Shown here piece by piece: positions 1 through 9,296 of a stretch of 64,000 nt of DNA (positions within the stretch are counted from its first letter, which is position 1; each line of letters starts with the position of its first letter). A program made the translations under genes and the position numbers. The notes beneath the pieces are model-generated. The model searched no databases, had not been told where the DNA came from, and saw only the letters and a program-made list of their open reading frames with translations. Origin of the DNA: Desulfovibrio sp. G11 (GTDB lineage Bacteria; Desulfobacterota; Desulfovibrionia; Desulfovibrionales; Desulfovibrionaceae); contig NZ_LT984798.1 in the NCBI RefSeq assembly GCF_900243745.1, positions 3,132,501 to 3,196,500 of the forward strand. The letters are read 5' to 3'.

Positions 1-1673
<1,673 letters not shown>

Positions 1674-1721
1674 TTTGAAAAAAACTCCTTCCTTCCCTGT
1701 CAATTATATATTTGACAACTT

Positions 1722-1838
1722 TGTTGGTAGCCATGGAGGAGAGGGTACACCCAATCCCATTCCGAACTTGGAAGTTAAGCTCTCCATCGCCGATGATACT
1801 GCATAACGTCATGTGGGAAAGTAGGCCGCTGCCAACAT
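1722..1838 (+). rRNA. rrf: 5S ribosomal RNA
   Basis: A roughly 117-base 5S gene lies 48 bases after 23S. It starts at the GTTGGTAGCCATGGAGGAG segment, contains the hallmark CCCATTCCGAACTTGGAAG loop (1757-1775), and closes with GTAGGCCGCTGCCAAC, which pairs with the 5' end. It is the last gene of the rRNA operon here. No tRNA follows it before the terminator. Confidence 0.96.
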
Positions 1839-1843
1839 CTTTT

Positions 1844-1882
1844 AAAGCTCCCCGCTGCATCTCGCGCGGGGAGCTTTGCTGT
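1844..1882 (+). terminator. rRNA operon terminator
   Basis: A perfect 12-bp stem (1844-1855 with 1866-1877, AAAGCTCCCCGC) closes a 10-base loop a few bases after 5S. The descending arm ends in TTT followed by GCTGTTTTG, as in an intrinsic terminator. Confidence 0.88.
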
Positions 1883-2242
1883 TTTGTCCCTGGTATCTTC
1901 CGCTGCCCCTGCCCGTATGCTGCATGACCTGCTGCCCCGGCCTGCGGGACTGCATGGCCATTCTGCAATCCTTTTGCGCGGCCAGGGCAGCTTCATGCGG
2001 GATCCCCGCTGCCCGCAGCACAGCGCTTTCAGGGCCAAGGCCTGCCACGGGCCGCGCCCCAAGATCTTTAAAAAGCCCTTCGCTGCTCAGGCGCCAAGGG
2101 CTTTTGCTGTTTATGGCTGTACGGCGTAGGCCTTCTGGACGAAATTGAATCCGCCAGGCGGGAGACGTCAAGACCCAGGACGCAGCCGAAACTTTTCCCC
2201 TCTTTTTTCCTGCAGGGTCGCAAGAAATTATACCGATGCGCA
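1883..2242. other. Gene-free spacer with a second terminator-like hairpin
   Basis: No convincing gene is seen. Open frames on both strands are short and overlap one another. A second hairpin (AAAAGCCCTT at 2071-2080 with AAGGGCTTTT at 2097-2106, then TGCTGTTT) could be a back-up terminator of the rRNA operon. The stretch ends at the left edge of the IS3 fragment. Confidence 0.6.
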
Positions 2243-2313
2243 TGTAACCTTCCCCTAAAATAGGACCAGCGCATGGTAGAGATTTCTGGCAAACTGCCCT
2301 CAAGGAGACGGCA

Positions 2314-2580
2314 ATGCAGAAATCTCGATTCACGGAAAGTCAGATCATTCGGATTCTGAAGGAAGCTGAAGGTGGGCGCACGGTAGCCGATGTCTGCCGA
2401 GAATACGGTGTAAGCCAGGCCACGTACTACAAATGGAAATCCAAGTATGGGGGCATGGAGGCTGCGGACATCAAACGCCTCAAGGAGCTTGAGGAGGAGA
2501 ACCGCAAGCTCAAGCGCATGTTTGCCAACCTCAGCCTTGAGCACGAGGTCTTGAAGGACATCATAGCAAAAAAGCTCTGA
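2314..2580 (+). CDS. IS3-family transposase OrfA (helix-turn-helix subunit)
   Basis: This 88-residue protein has the IS3/IS911 OrfA layout. An N-terminal helix-turn-helix (about residues 5-45, with TESQIIRILKEAEGG and the YGVSQATYYKWKSKYGG helix) is followed by a leucine-zipper-like coiled coil (55-85, LKELEEENRKLKRMF). OrfA alone binds the element ends; joined to OrfB it forms the transposase. The frame ends in an A-run followed by G (AAAAAAG, 2568-2574), a classic -1 slippery site that leads into the OrfB frame. A good Shine-Dalgarno (CAAGGAGA) lies upstream of the ATG. OrfA is intact, but the element cannot move because OrfB is broken. Confidence 0.92.
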   Translation: MQKSRFTESQIIRILKEAEGGRTVADVCREYGVSQATYYKWKSKYGGMEAADIKRLKELEEENRKLKRMFANLSLEHEVLKDIIAKKL

Positions 2581-3213
2581 GGCCAACCGAGAAGCGGGAG
2601 ATCGTCGACTACGCTCGCGATGAGTTCGGGCTGAGCGTGCGTAAGGCATGCGCCATAGTGCTCATCAGTCGGACGCTGTATGCTTATGCACCGACACCGC
2701 GACGACACCGACGTTATCGAGACGCTTATCCGGTTGGCCGACAGCTATCCCAGATACGGATTTGGCAAGCTGTTCAGCCTGCTGCGGCGACAGGGATACC
2801 GGTGGAACCACAAGTGGGTTCATCGCATCTACCGTCAACTGAAGCTGCATCTACGGCGTAAAGGGAAGAAGCGACTGCCAACACGTAACCCACAGCCCTT
2901 GGCCGTTCCACCACAGGCCAACTGCTGCTGGTCAGTGGACTTCATGCATGACTCGCTCTCCAGCGGACAGCGGTTCCGTACGTTCAACGTGGTGGATGAT
3001 TACAGCCGAGAATGCCTCGCCATTGAGGTAGACACCAGCCTCCCCGCAGCCCGGATATTACGGGTTCTGGACAGGGTGGTGGCATGGCGAGGGTATCCGG
3101 AAAAGCTGAGAATGGACAACGGGCCGGAACTGATCTCGATCCAGATGGCTGAGTGGGCTGAGGCGCATGGAGTGGAGCTGGAGTTCATCCAACCGGGCAA
3201 GCCTACCCAAAAC
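2574..3213 (+). pseudogene. IS3-family transposase OrfB, frameshifted and truncated
   Basis: OrfB is entered from the slippery A-run and reads ALRPTEKREIVDYARDEFG..., then KACAIVLISRTLYAY. Near 2682-2700 the continuation switches to the next frame (RDDTDVIETLIRLADSYPRYGFGKLF...), which shows a small indel. The second part has the integrase core: CCWSVDFMHD (first catalytic Asp) and VVDDYSRE, then MDNGPEL with the second Asp, and GVELEFIQPGKPTQN. The conserved final Glu region is missing because the IS256-type element replaces it at 3214. The last few codons (GVRNFV) belong to that element. Confidence 0.9.
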
Positions 3214-4535
3214 GAGGGTGTAAGAAATTTTGTGTAATCGGCCAATCATGTTACCCCGATTATCGGAGGATTGATGATGGTCGACCCCAAAGATATACCC
3301 GATGAGTTAATTGACGCTCTGCTTGCCAACTATCAAAAGCCCGACGACCTGCTGGGAAAAAACGGCATTCTGGAACAACTGACCAAGCGAGTTATGGAGC
3401 GCGCTTTGCAAGCGGAGATGACCTACCATCTGGGGCATGAAAAACATGGCAGAGTTGCCAACGCCAGCGGCAACACCCGCAACGGCACAAGCAAAAAAAC
3501 CTTGAAGGGGAAGAACGGCTCTTTGCCCATTGCGATTCCTCGAGACCGGGACGGCAGTTTTGAGCCGCAGTTGGTGGAAAAGCATCAGACCCACTGGCAA
3601 GGTTTAGATGATAGCATCATTTCGCTATATGCCCGTGGCATGAGCGTACGCGAAATCCAGGGGCATCTGAAAGAGCTGTATCACACAGACGTTTCACCGG
3701 CGCTTATCAGCGCGGTAACCGATGAAGTGGCCGAGGATGTCCGTCAATGGCAAGGCCGCCCTCTGGATGCCATTTATCCTATCCTTTACCTGGACTGCAT
3801 CCACGTTAAGGTGCGCGATTCCGGCACGGTCGGTACCAAGGCGGTGTATCTGGCCCTTGGCGTGACCATGAGCGGCGTGAAAGATTTGTTGGGTATGTGG
3901 ATCTCCCGAACGAGGGCGCAAAGTTCTGGCTGTCCGTGGTGACGGAACTGCGAAACCGGGGAGTGCAGGACATCTTCATCGCCTGCGTGGACGGGCTTAA
4001 GGGCTTTCCGGAGGCCATTGAAAGCGTATTTCCTAAAACGCAAATCCAGCTGTGCATTGTGCATCTGGTCCGGAACAGCTTGAAATTCGTGGGCTGGAAG
4101 GAGCGTAAAACCGTTGCCGCCGACCTGAGGGAAATATACAGCTCGCCAACGGCAGAACTGGCCCAGTCAGCCCTTGAGCGCCTGGAACACAAATACAATT
4201 CCAGTTATCCGCTCATCACAAAATCCTGGCGGGCCCACTGGCAGCGGATAATCCCCTTCTTTGACTACCCGCCGGAAATCCGGAAGGTGATCTATACGAC
4301 GAATGCCATAGAATCGCTGAACATGAGCCTGCGCAAGGTGACCAAAGCCAAGGGGGCTTTCCCCCACGATGAGGCCGTTTTCAAAATCTTCTGGCTGGCG
4401 CTGCGAAATATCAGCAAAAAATGGACTATGCCCATCAGGGATTGGAAGGCAGCGTTGAACAGATTCGCCATACAATTTGAGGAAAGATTTCCAACTTAAT
4501 AAGTAAACCGATTACACAAAGTTATGGACACCCCC
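3214..4535 (+). mobile_element. IS256-family element, copy 1 (1322 bp)
   Basis: The ends are defined by comparison with the second copy at 28275-29597. The left end GAGGGTGTAAGAAATTTTGT (3214-3233) and the right end, read inward as GGGGGTGTCCATAACTTTGT, form an imperfect inverted repeat that continues with GTAATCGG on both sides. The copies look identical apart from one missing C near 3907. Flanks are IS3 sequence on the left and IS30 sequence on the right, with no target duplication. Confidence 0.93.
3271..4499 (+). pseudogene. IS256-family (mutator-type) transposase, 1-nt frameshift
   Basis: This gene encodes a 409-residue mutator-type transposase, broken by one missing C in the run at 3905-3908 (CTCCCG here, CTCCCCG in the other copy). 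The frame before the break gives residues 1-216 and ends with an out-of-frame tail; the rest continues in the next frame to 4499. The DDE features are split across the break: LDCIHVKVRD carries the first Asp before it, CVDGLKGFPEAI the second Asp, and NAIESLNMSLRK the Glu after it. As it stands the gene should give no active enzyme, though the intact copy could act on these ends in trans. Confidence 0.95.
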
Positions 4536-5228
4536 ATCTCTGGAGTTCTCAAACGCAAAGGTTTTGCCCTCAGTCATGAATGGATTTACCAGTACATTCT
4601 GGCGGACAAAAAACGAGGAGGAACGCTGCACAGCCATTTGCGCTGCCAGCGCAAACGCAAACGACGATATGGCAAACCCGACAGACGAGGTCAAATCAAG
4701 GGGCGTATCAGCATAGACATACGCCCGTCCATTGTTGCCGAGCGCTCACGCCTTGGTGATTGGGAGGCTGATACCGTTGAAGGCAGTAAAGGAGGCCCCG
4801 TTTTGGTGACACTTGCAGAGCGTAAAAGTCGTCTTTTCCTGTTTGGCAAGGCTCCCAACAAAAGCGCCAGCGAAGTAAGGCGGGTCATTGAAGGACTCTT
4901 AACACCCATTAAGGACTTTGTTCAGACTATTACCTATGATAACGGCAAGGAGTTCAGCTACCATGCCGATGTGTCAGCTACACTCGAGGCTCAGGGATTT
5001 TTTGCGCACCCCTACCATTCGTGGGAGCGTGGCTTGAACGAGAACTCCAATGGCCTTCTACGCCAATACTTCCCCAAGGGGGTAAGCTTGGCATCGGTCA
5101 CGCAAGATGAGATCATAGCGGCAATGTGCCGCTTGAACTGGCGGCCTAGAAAATGCCTTGGGTTTAAGACACCCTATGAAGTTTTTTTAGAAGACGCCAA
5201 TACCCAAGGACTGGGTGTTGCACTTTGA
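4536..5228 (+). pseudogene. IS30-family transposase, N-terminally truncated
   Basis: About 230 residues remain (from ISGVLKRKGFALSHEWIYQY to the normal C terminus), compared with 322 in the intact copy. The N-terminal helix-turn-helix domain that recognises the element ends is gone, while the DDE integrase core is kept: LGDWEADTVEG (first Asp), TYDNGKEF (second Asp) and WERGLNENSNG (Glu). The apparent ATG at 4524 lies in the IS256-type right end and is fortuitous. Confidence 0.93.
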
Positions 5229-5240
5229 ACTTGAAACCGC
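4536..5240 (+). mobile_element. IS30-family element, 5' part missing
   Basis: From ATCTCTGGAGTTCTC at 4536 onward the sequence matches the complete IS30 copy at 38752-39831. The first third of the element is absent, replaced by the IS256-type copy. The far end is kept: the terminal GCACTTTGAACTTGAAACCGC (ending at 5240) equals the left end of the other copy read in reverse. Confidence 0.92.
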
Positions 5241-5369
5241 GCTTCGAATTATATGTCTATCAAACACGCGAAGAATTTCTCAGTCAGCACGCTTAACTCT
5301 TTGGAAGAAACTTCCTTCATCACTCGTCATCGTGTAGAAAAAACCGTTCATATGGCAATAGACGACTAG
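5241..5369 (+). pseudogene. C-terminal scrap of an unknown protein
   Basis: Directly after the IS30 end an open frame runs 42 codons to a TAG at 5367 (starting ASNYMSIKHAKNFSVSTLN, ending VEKTVHMAIDD). It has no start of its own and is followed by a strong terminator, as expected for the tail of a real gene cut by the IS. Codon use is less GC-biased than that of the neighbouring housekeeping genes. I do not recognise the family; a phage gene is possible but unproven. Confidence 0.45.
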
Positions 5370-5400
5370 TCAACCGCTGACGCCCGCCAGTCTTTCTTCG

Positions 5401-5443
5401 GCCCGCGCTGCCACTATTGTGGCAGTGCGGGCTTTGCTTTTTG
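5401..5443 (+). terminator. Intrinsic terminator
   Basis: A 14-bp stem (GCCCGCGCTGCCAC at 5401-5414 with 5419-5432, one wobble pair) and a TATT loop are followed by TTTGCTTTTTG. It lies 32 bases after the stop of the scrap gene. Confidence 0.85.
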
Positions 5444-5473
5444 TCGCCCGTTAAACCCAAAAAGGAGCCGCCA

Positions 5474-5511
5474 ATGGCTATGGAAGAATTCGTGGGCGCA
5501 ATCGTCCTCTT
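5474..5511 (+). pseudogene. First codons of a gene cut by the IS256-type element
   Basis: An ATG at 5474 with a strong Shine-Dalgarno (AAAGGAG, 5461-5467) begins MAMEEFVGAIVL and is interrupted after 12-13 codons at the IS end (5512). Good initiation signals right after a terminator suggest a real gene start. The start resembles small phage tail genes I associate with Desulfovibrio prophages, but 12 residues are too few for a firm call. Confidence 0.4.
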
Positions 5512-6763
5512 GAGGGTAGTGTCCAGAATTTTTCGCACATTTTGCAGCAGCCAGTCGGTGAAGCATGGTTTCGTATCGAGCCGCGAAGGCTCAGATTTTA
5601 AGCCAATATTTCTTGGTTCATGTTCATATACCGTTGCGTGCCCCACTTTTGGCCTGCCATATAGCGCAGGCGGGCAGCCACCAACATCAGGGCGGCGTGA
5701 CCATCCGGAAAGCTCCCCACAACTCTGGTTCGGCGGCGAATTTCACGGTTCAAACGCTCAAGCGGATTGTTCGTCCTTATGTGCCGCCAATGGGCTACGG
5801 GGAAATCATAGTACGAAAGCGTTTCGTCACAGCCGGATTCCACTATTCTGGCTGCCTTCTCAAGACGTTGCGCCCGTAATTTGCTTATCACTTCCACCGA
5901 TTTCCGGCGTGCGGCTTCTTTATCCTCTTGGGCATGAACAGCTTTGAGCATCAAAGCAACTTCTTTGGCTTTACCGCGAGGAACCGCATGCAGTACGTTG
6001 CGATAAAAATGCACCACGCAACGCTGCCATTTGGCATCAGGGTAAAATTCTCCTAGCGCCTCCAGAAAGCCAAGACTTTTATCAGATACAACGAGGTCTA
6101 TCTGTTCAAGACCACGCTCTCGGAGATACCGAAGAAATTGCCGCCAGCTTTCTGCATCCTCACGTGATCCTTCTGCCACGCCGAGAATTTCACGGAAGCC
6201 GCTGGTACTCACGCCAATGGCTACTAGCACAGATACGTTTTGAACTTCACCGCCCCAAGAGCGTTTCAGCCATATTCCATCCACAAAAATGTACGGGGAT
6301 TTCGGCTCAAGTGGTCGATTGCGCCATTCCTCAACCCGCTCAAAAATCTTTTGATTCAAGTCGCTTATTGTGCTTGGACTGACTCGACTGCCCCAAAGAG
6401 CCTCGGTAATGTCCTCGACCCGACGCACTGACACGCCTGCCAAGTACATCTCTACCAAGGCTTCTTCCACTGAACTTTCCCGGCGACGATACCGTTCGAT
6501 TATCGCGGTTTCAAACGGCATGTGTCGCAGCTTGGGAACCTTAAGCTGAACCGTGCCAGCCTTGGTCTGCAAATTCCGCTCATAATGACCAGCGCGGGTG
6601 CTGGCTCGATCGGCATTACGCTCATAGCGTCGGGCCTGGCAGAGCGTGTCAGCTTCCGCATCAAGCAGGCCATTCAAGGTCTCCTCGACACTTTGGCGCA
6701 CAACCTCGGAAACGTGTGTCCGCAATTCTTCTTCATCGACAGCAATCACCGGAACTTTATTTT

Positions 6764-7485
6764 GGCTCTAGACCATCAGCTCTTTGTTTTTTGCCACTAA
6801 AAGCTTCAAGGCCGCAATGAGCTCTGGCAAAGTTTTATTGTAGCGCCATTCGCATTCTTTTAAGTGCAGTGCAAAGTTGCGCTTTACACCATTAAATTTT
6901 GCCAGGCGTCTTTTGGTAAAGCTCCAGAAGGCTTCAATGCCATTGATGTGGACACCATTTTCAGAAAAGCTCTTGGACTTATTGATGCGAAAATGCTTGT
7001 CATACCCAACGTCAACTAGCCCGGAATATCCTCTGTATCCATCAGTATGGATGATACTTTCAGGGGATACCTTGCCCCGGATAACAGCTTGCAAGGTTTT
7101 AGCGGAGCAATCAGGAATTATCTCTGTATATACCGCGCCACTTCGCTCGTAAATACCGAATACCGGTTGTTTAAGCGTGCCCCGGCCCCTTTTGCGGGGG
7201 CCGGGGTGCCCCCTGACTCTGGATGGCCCGAAAAAGCTTTCATCAAGCTCAACCACACCCAGGAGTTTTTCTTTTTGGGAAACCTGGTGATGGTAAATCA
7301 ATGTCCTGAAAGCCAAGAAATACCTATTTGCGGTCTTCCGGTTGAGCTTCAGGAGTAAAGCTGTTTTGGTGGCATCAATGTCGATGCAAAAGCATTCAAT
7401 AATTTTTCCAACTTTGTATCGACTTAATTTACTGTTTTTAAACATTTTTAAGACCTAACAGGTATTATCCTGATGGTCTAGAGCC
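6764..7485 (-). mobile_element. IS1595-family element, 722 bp, with target duplication
   Basis: Perfect 16-bp terminal inverted repeats (GGCTCTAGACCATCAG at 6764-6779 and its complement at 7470-7485) bracket one transposase gene. The repeat TTATTTT occurs directly outside both ends (6757-6763 and 7486-7492); the family usually makes 8 bp. It is the only element in the island with a clean target duplication, so it is probably the latest arrival there. Confidence 0.95.
6768..7445 (-). CDS. IS1595-family (ISXO2-like) transposase
   Basis: This 225-residue DDE-type transposase is of the ISXO2-like kind. Motifs include VVELDESFFG (first Asp), IIHTDGYRGY (second Asp) and GIEAFWSFTKRRL (last acidic residue, with the NGIEAFWS signature). 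A GRGTLKQPVFGIYER stretch lies between the first two. The stop codon falls inside the terminal repeat region, as is common in compact IS. It lacks the N-terminal zinc ribbon that many relatives carry, so it is a short form. It appears intact and possibly active. Confidence 0.92.
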   Translation of the reverse strand: MFKNSKLSRYKVGKIIECFCIDIDATKTALLLKLNRKTANRYFLAFRTLIYHHQVSQKEKLLGVVELDESFFGPSRVRGHPGPRKRGRGTLKQPVFGIYERSGAVYTEIIPDCSAKTLQAVIRGKVSPESIIHTDGYRGYSGLVDVGYDKHFRINKSKSFSENGVHINGIEAFWSFTKRRLAKFNGVKRNFALHLKECEWRYNKTLPELIAALKLLVAKNKELMV

Positions 7486-7680
7486 TTATTTTTACCGTTC
7501 GTCCTGATAGCTTCCATCTGTAGCCCTCCACGTTGGTTTGGTGGTTGTTTGGTGATAACCAAACTTAACCGACTTGGCGGGCTACTTCTATTTTTTCAAT
7601 GTGCGAAAAATACCGTACGTTATCTTCGTTTGTGGCGCCTGTCTGTATAACGGTCAGGGCATTTTCGTCTTGAAAAGACC

Positions 7681-8357
7681 CTAATGGCCTACCCAGATAA
7701 GCAGGGCAAGCATGCCCAGACAGCCGACAAGTACTACATAGGCCTGGCGGGTTCGCAAGGAGAGCACCGCGCCCATCAGCGCTGCCACATAGAGGGCAGA
7801 CCAGGTAACTGCCTGCAGGGGGGGCAGGGCCTGATGGCGCTGCAATATGCCGAGCAGGGAGAATATCAGGGCAAAGCAGAGGCAGTACAGGCCGATCTGC
7901 CAAAAAAACCTGCGCAGAGACGAATAGCAGAGCGCCGCGCCGGGCGATGTTCCTCCGCGTTTGCCCTCACACCATATCTCCACCTTGTCCACCATGGCGT
8001 TTTGCCATATGCGCTGGCGCTGCTCGCAAAAGGAAGCCAGGTAGGCGGCCAGCATGCAAAGGATCAGAGGAATGAGCAGGCTGCCCGGCTGCGTCAGATC
8101 AAAGAATCTGCACAGGGGAAAGAGCAATAAAAAACTCAGGTTTCCGTAGGGAGGTACGACACTGCCCAGTTCGAGGGCGTCCAGCCAGAGCAGTTCAAAG
8201 ATAATGCCGAGTGGCAGGGCCAGGCTCCAGTCCGAGGTGATGAAACCGGCTATGAGGGCAAGGCAGATGGGGCGGTCAACAAGGCCGATTATACAGGAAG
8301 AGCGGGCTGCACCGGCCAGGGCAAAAAAAAAGCGTAGGGAACCCCTGCTGCCGTCAT
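7681..8357 (-). pseudogene. PTS mannose/sorbose-type EIIC, out of frame at a 9-T run
   Basis: EIIC is the membrane channel of a mannose-type phosphotransferase system. The natural start is the ATG at 8357, one base after the EIIB stop, but this frame reads MTAAGVPYAFFLPWPVQPALPV and stops. The EIIC frame (LAGAARSSCIIGLVDRPICLALIAGF... to LALLIWVGH at 7681) joins only if the T-run (A-run 8323-8331 on the plus strand) had 10 or 7 T instead of 9. The restored protein would be about 225 residues with several hydrophobic helices and an LPLGIIFELLWLDALELG segment typical of EIIC. The run could be a mutation, a phase-variable tract or a read error. No EIID gene follows. Confidence 0.8.
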
Positions 8358-8358
8358 T

Positions 8359-8817
8359 TCATATAAACTGCTCATGGGAACCCCTTACGGTTTCCGTAGG
8401 CACACTGCGGAAATCCAGTTGCACCAGATGTTGCTGCATGGAGCGCAGGTCTTCCCTGTCTTCGGCAGACAGGGCCACATGCGGGAGCACCTGCGTTTTT
8501 TCAGGACCGTAATGCAGATTGCCGATATTGAGAGTTTCCATAATCACCCCTGCGTCATTGGCGCGGCGGGCGTCCCGGCAGTTGCCGAAAAGTACGAAAC
8601 TGTCTTCGCCACAGGCGTCAATAGTGAAGGCCAGATCATCCACGGGAATGAAGTGGGTAAGAACGCGCTGCGGCACGGCGAGTTCAATAATCTGCTGGCG
8701 CAGTATGTCTGCCGCCAGCTCATCATTGGCGACCACCAGATGCTTGGCACCGGTATAGGGCAGCCATGCCTCAATGACCTGCCCGTGTATCAGGCGATTG
8801 TCCACGCGAAACCACAT
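8359..8817 (-). CDS. PTS mannose/sorbose-family EIIB component
   Basis: This cytoplasmic EIIB protein (152 residues) passes phosphate from EIIA to the incoming sugar. The N terminus MWFRVDNRLIHGQVIEAWLP contains the family's phosphorylation motif, with His at residue 10. A longer frame upstream is ignored because MWFRVDNRL is the standard start and it begins one base after the EIIA stop. EIIA, EIIB and the damaged EIIC form one run with gaps of only one base, so translation is probably coupled. The sugar cannot be told from the sequence, and since EIIC is out of frame and EIID absent the set may regulate rather than transport. Confidence 0.93.
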   Translation of the reverse strand: MWFRVDNRLIHGQVIEAWLPYTGAKHLVVANDELAADILRQQIIELAVPQRVLTHFIPVDDLAFTIDACGEDSFVLFGNCRDARRANDAGVIMETLNIGNLHYGPEKTQVLPHVALSAEDREDLRSMQQHLVQLDFRSVPTETVRGSHEQFI

Positions 8818-8818
8818 A

Positions 8819-9262
8819 CTAGCTGTCGCTTTTGGTTCGCGCCTTGTTGCGCAGCATGTTTCCGGCGACCACAATACCCTTGGATCCGGCCTCGCCCGCC
8901 AGTTGGGCGAGTTCTTCAAGACTTTTTTCGCGAGCGCTGAACACCTTGAGCAGCATGGGCAGGTTGGCTCCGGTTACCACTTCTACCTTGTGGGTGGCCA
9001 GCAGGGAAAGGGCCAGGTTGGTGGGGGTTCCCCCAAACATGTCGGTAAGAATGATCACGCCCGCGCCTTTGTCCAGTCGTTGGGCCGCATCATTGAGCCG
9101 CCGCACGGTCTCGGAAACTTCCTGGCCCACATCCACGCTGATAGAACTGCAATCGCTCTGCGGGCCAAGGATGAATTCTGCGGTGCGCAGCATGGCCGAG
9201 CCGTAGTCGGCGTGCGCGACAACGATAATTCCCACCTGTGTCTTCTTGCTTTCGTCCGTCAT
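8819..9262 (-). CDS. PTS mannose-family EIIA component
   Basis: This 147-residue EIIA of the mannose (EIIA-Man) fold takes phosphate from HPr. The family signature GIIVVAHADYGSAML holds the phosphorylated His (residue 17). ILTDMFGGTPTNLALSL, in the middle, is the other conserved EIIA-Man block. The start is the ATG at 9262, preceded by AAGAGGAA. It lies 34 bases after rapZ in the same direction, so the PTS genes are probably co-transcribed with rpoN-hpf-rapZ, an order seen in several deltaproteobacteria. Its phosphorylation state may also act as a carbon/nitrogen signal. Confidence 0.95.
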   Translation of the reverse strand: MTDESKKTQVGIIVVAHADYGSAMLRTAEFILGPQSDCSSISVDVGQEVSETVRRLNDAAQRLDKGAGVIILTDMFGGTPTNLALSLLATHKVEVVTGANLPMLLKVFSAREKSLEELAQLAGEAGSKGIVVAGNMLRNKARTKSDS

Positions 9263-9296
9263 GGCGTTCCTCTTGGCGCAGAGTCTGCCAATTTTT

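Larger units (their letters stand above)
2243..3213 (+). mobile_element. IS3-family element, 3' end missing
   Basis: The element starts near TGTAACCTTCCCC at 2243; this edge is inferred from the TG start usual for IS3 ends, so it is approximate. It holds the two overlapping frames typical of IS3 (orfA, and orfB read by -1 slippage). It stops abruptly at 3213, where the IS256-type element begins, inside the DDE catalytic domain. The lost 3' end and right inverted repeat are not found elsewhere in this window. Confidence 0.85.
5598..7517 (-). pseudogene. IS256-family transposase split by an IS1595-type insertion
   Basis: The native start is the ATG at 7517 with GGAGGG upstream. It reads MEAIRTNGKN and is cut by the insertion at 7485. 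The frame resumes at 6763 as KVPVIAVDEEELRTHVSEVV... and runs to 5598, so the uninterrupted protein would have about 395 residues. The catalytic set is complete: YIFVDGIWLKRS (Asp), VVSDKSLGFLEAL (Asp) and NNPLERLNREIRRR (Glu), plus the CVVHFYRNVL segment typical of mutator transposases. It is only distantly similar to the IS256-type copies at 3.2 and 28.3 kb. The piece on the left could be expressed only from a new internal start lacking about 13 residues. Confidence 0.93.
5512..7627 (-). mobile_element. Second IS256-family element (different type), carrying an inserted IS1595-type element
   Basis: The left end is GAGGGTAGTGTCCAGAATTT (5512-5531). Reading inward from 7627, the right end is GAAGATAACGTACGGTATTT. 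Both continue TTCGCACATT and match at about half of the outer 17 positions, so this is an imperfect terminal repeat. Removing the 722-bp IS1595-type element and its 7-bp duplication gives about 1.39 kb, normal for IS256. There is no matching target duplication: the left flank is the cut gene at 5474 and the right flank lies just beyond the PTS operon. Confidence 0.75.

Noticed and set aside
4524..4536. ATG of the IS30 fragment at 4524 as a real start
   Set aside because: These bases belong to the right end of the IS256-type element; the frame is open by chance.
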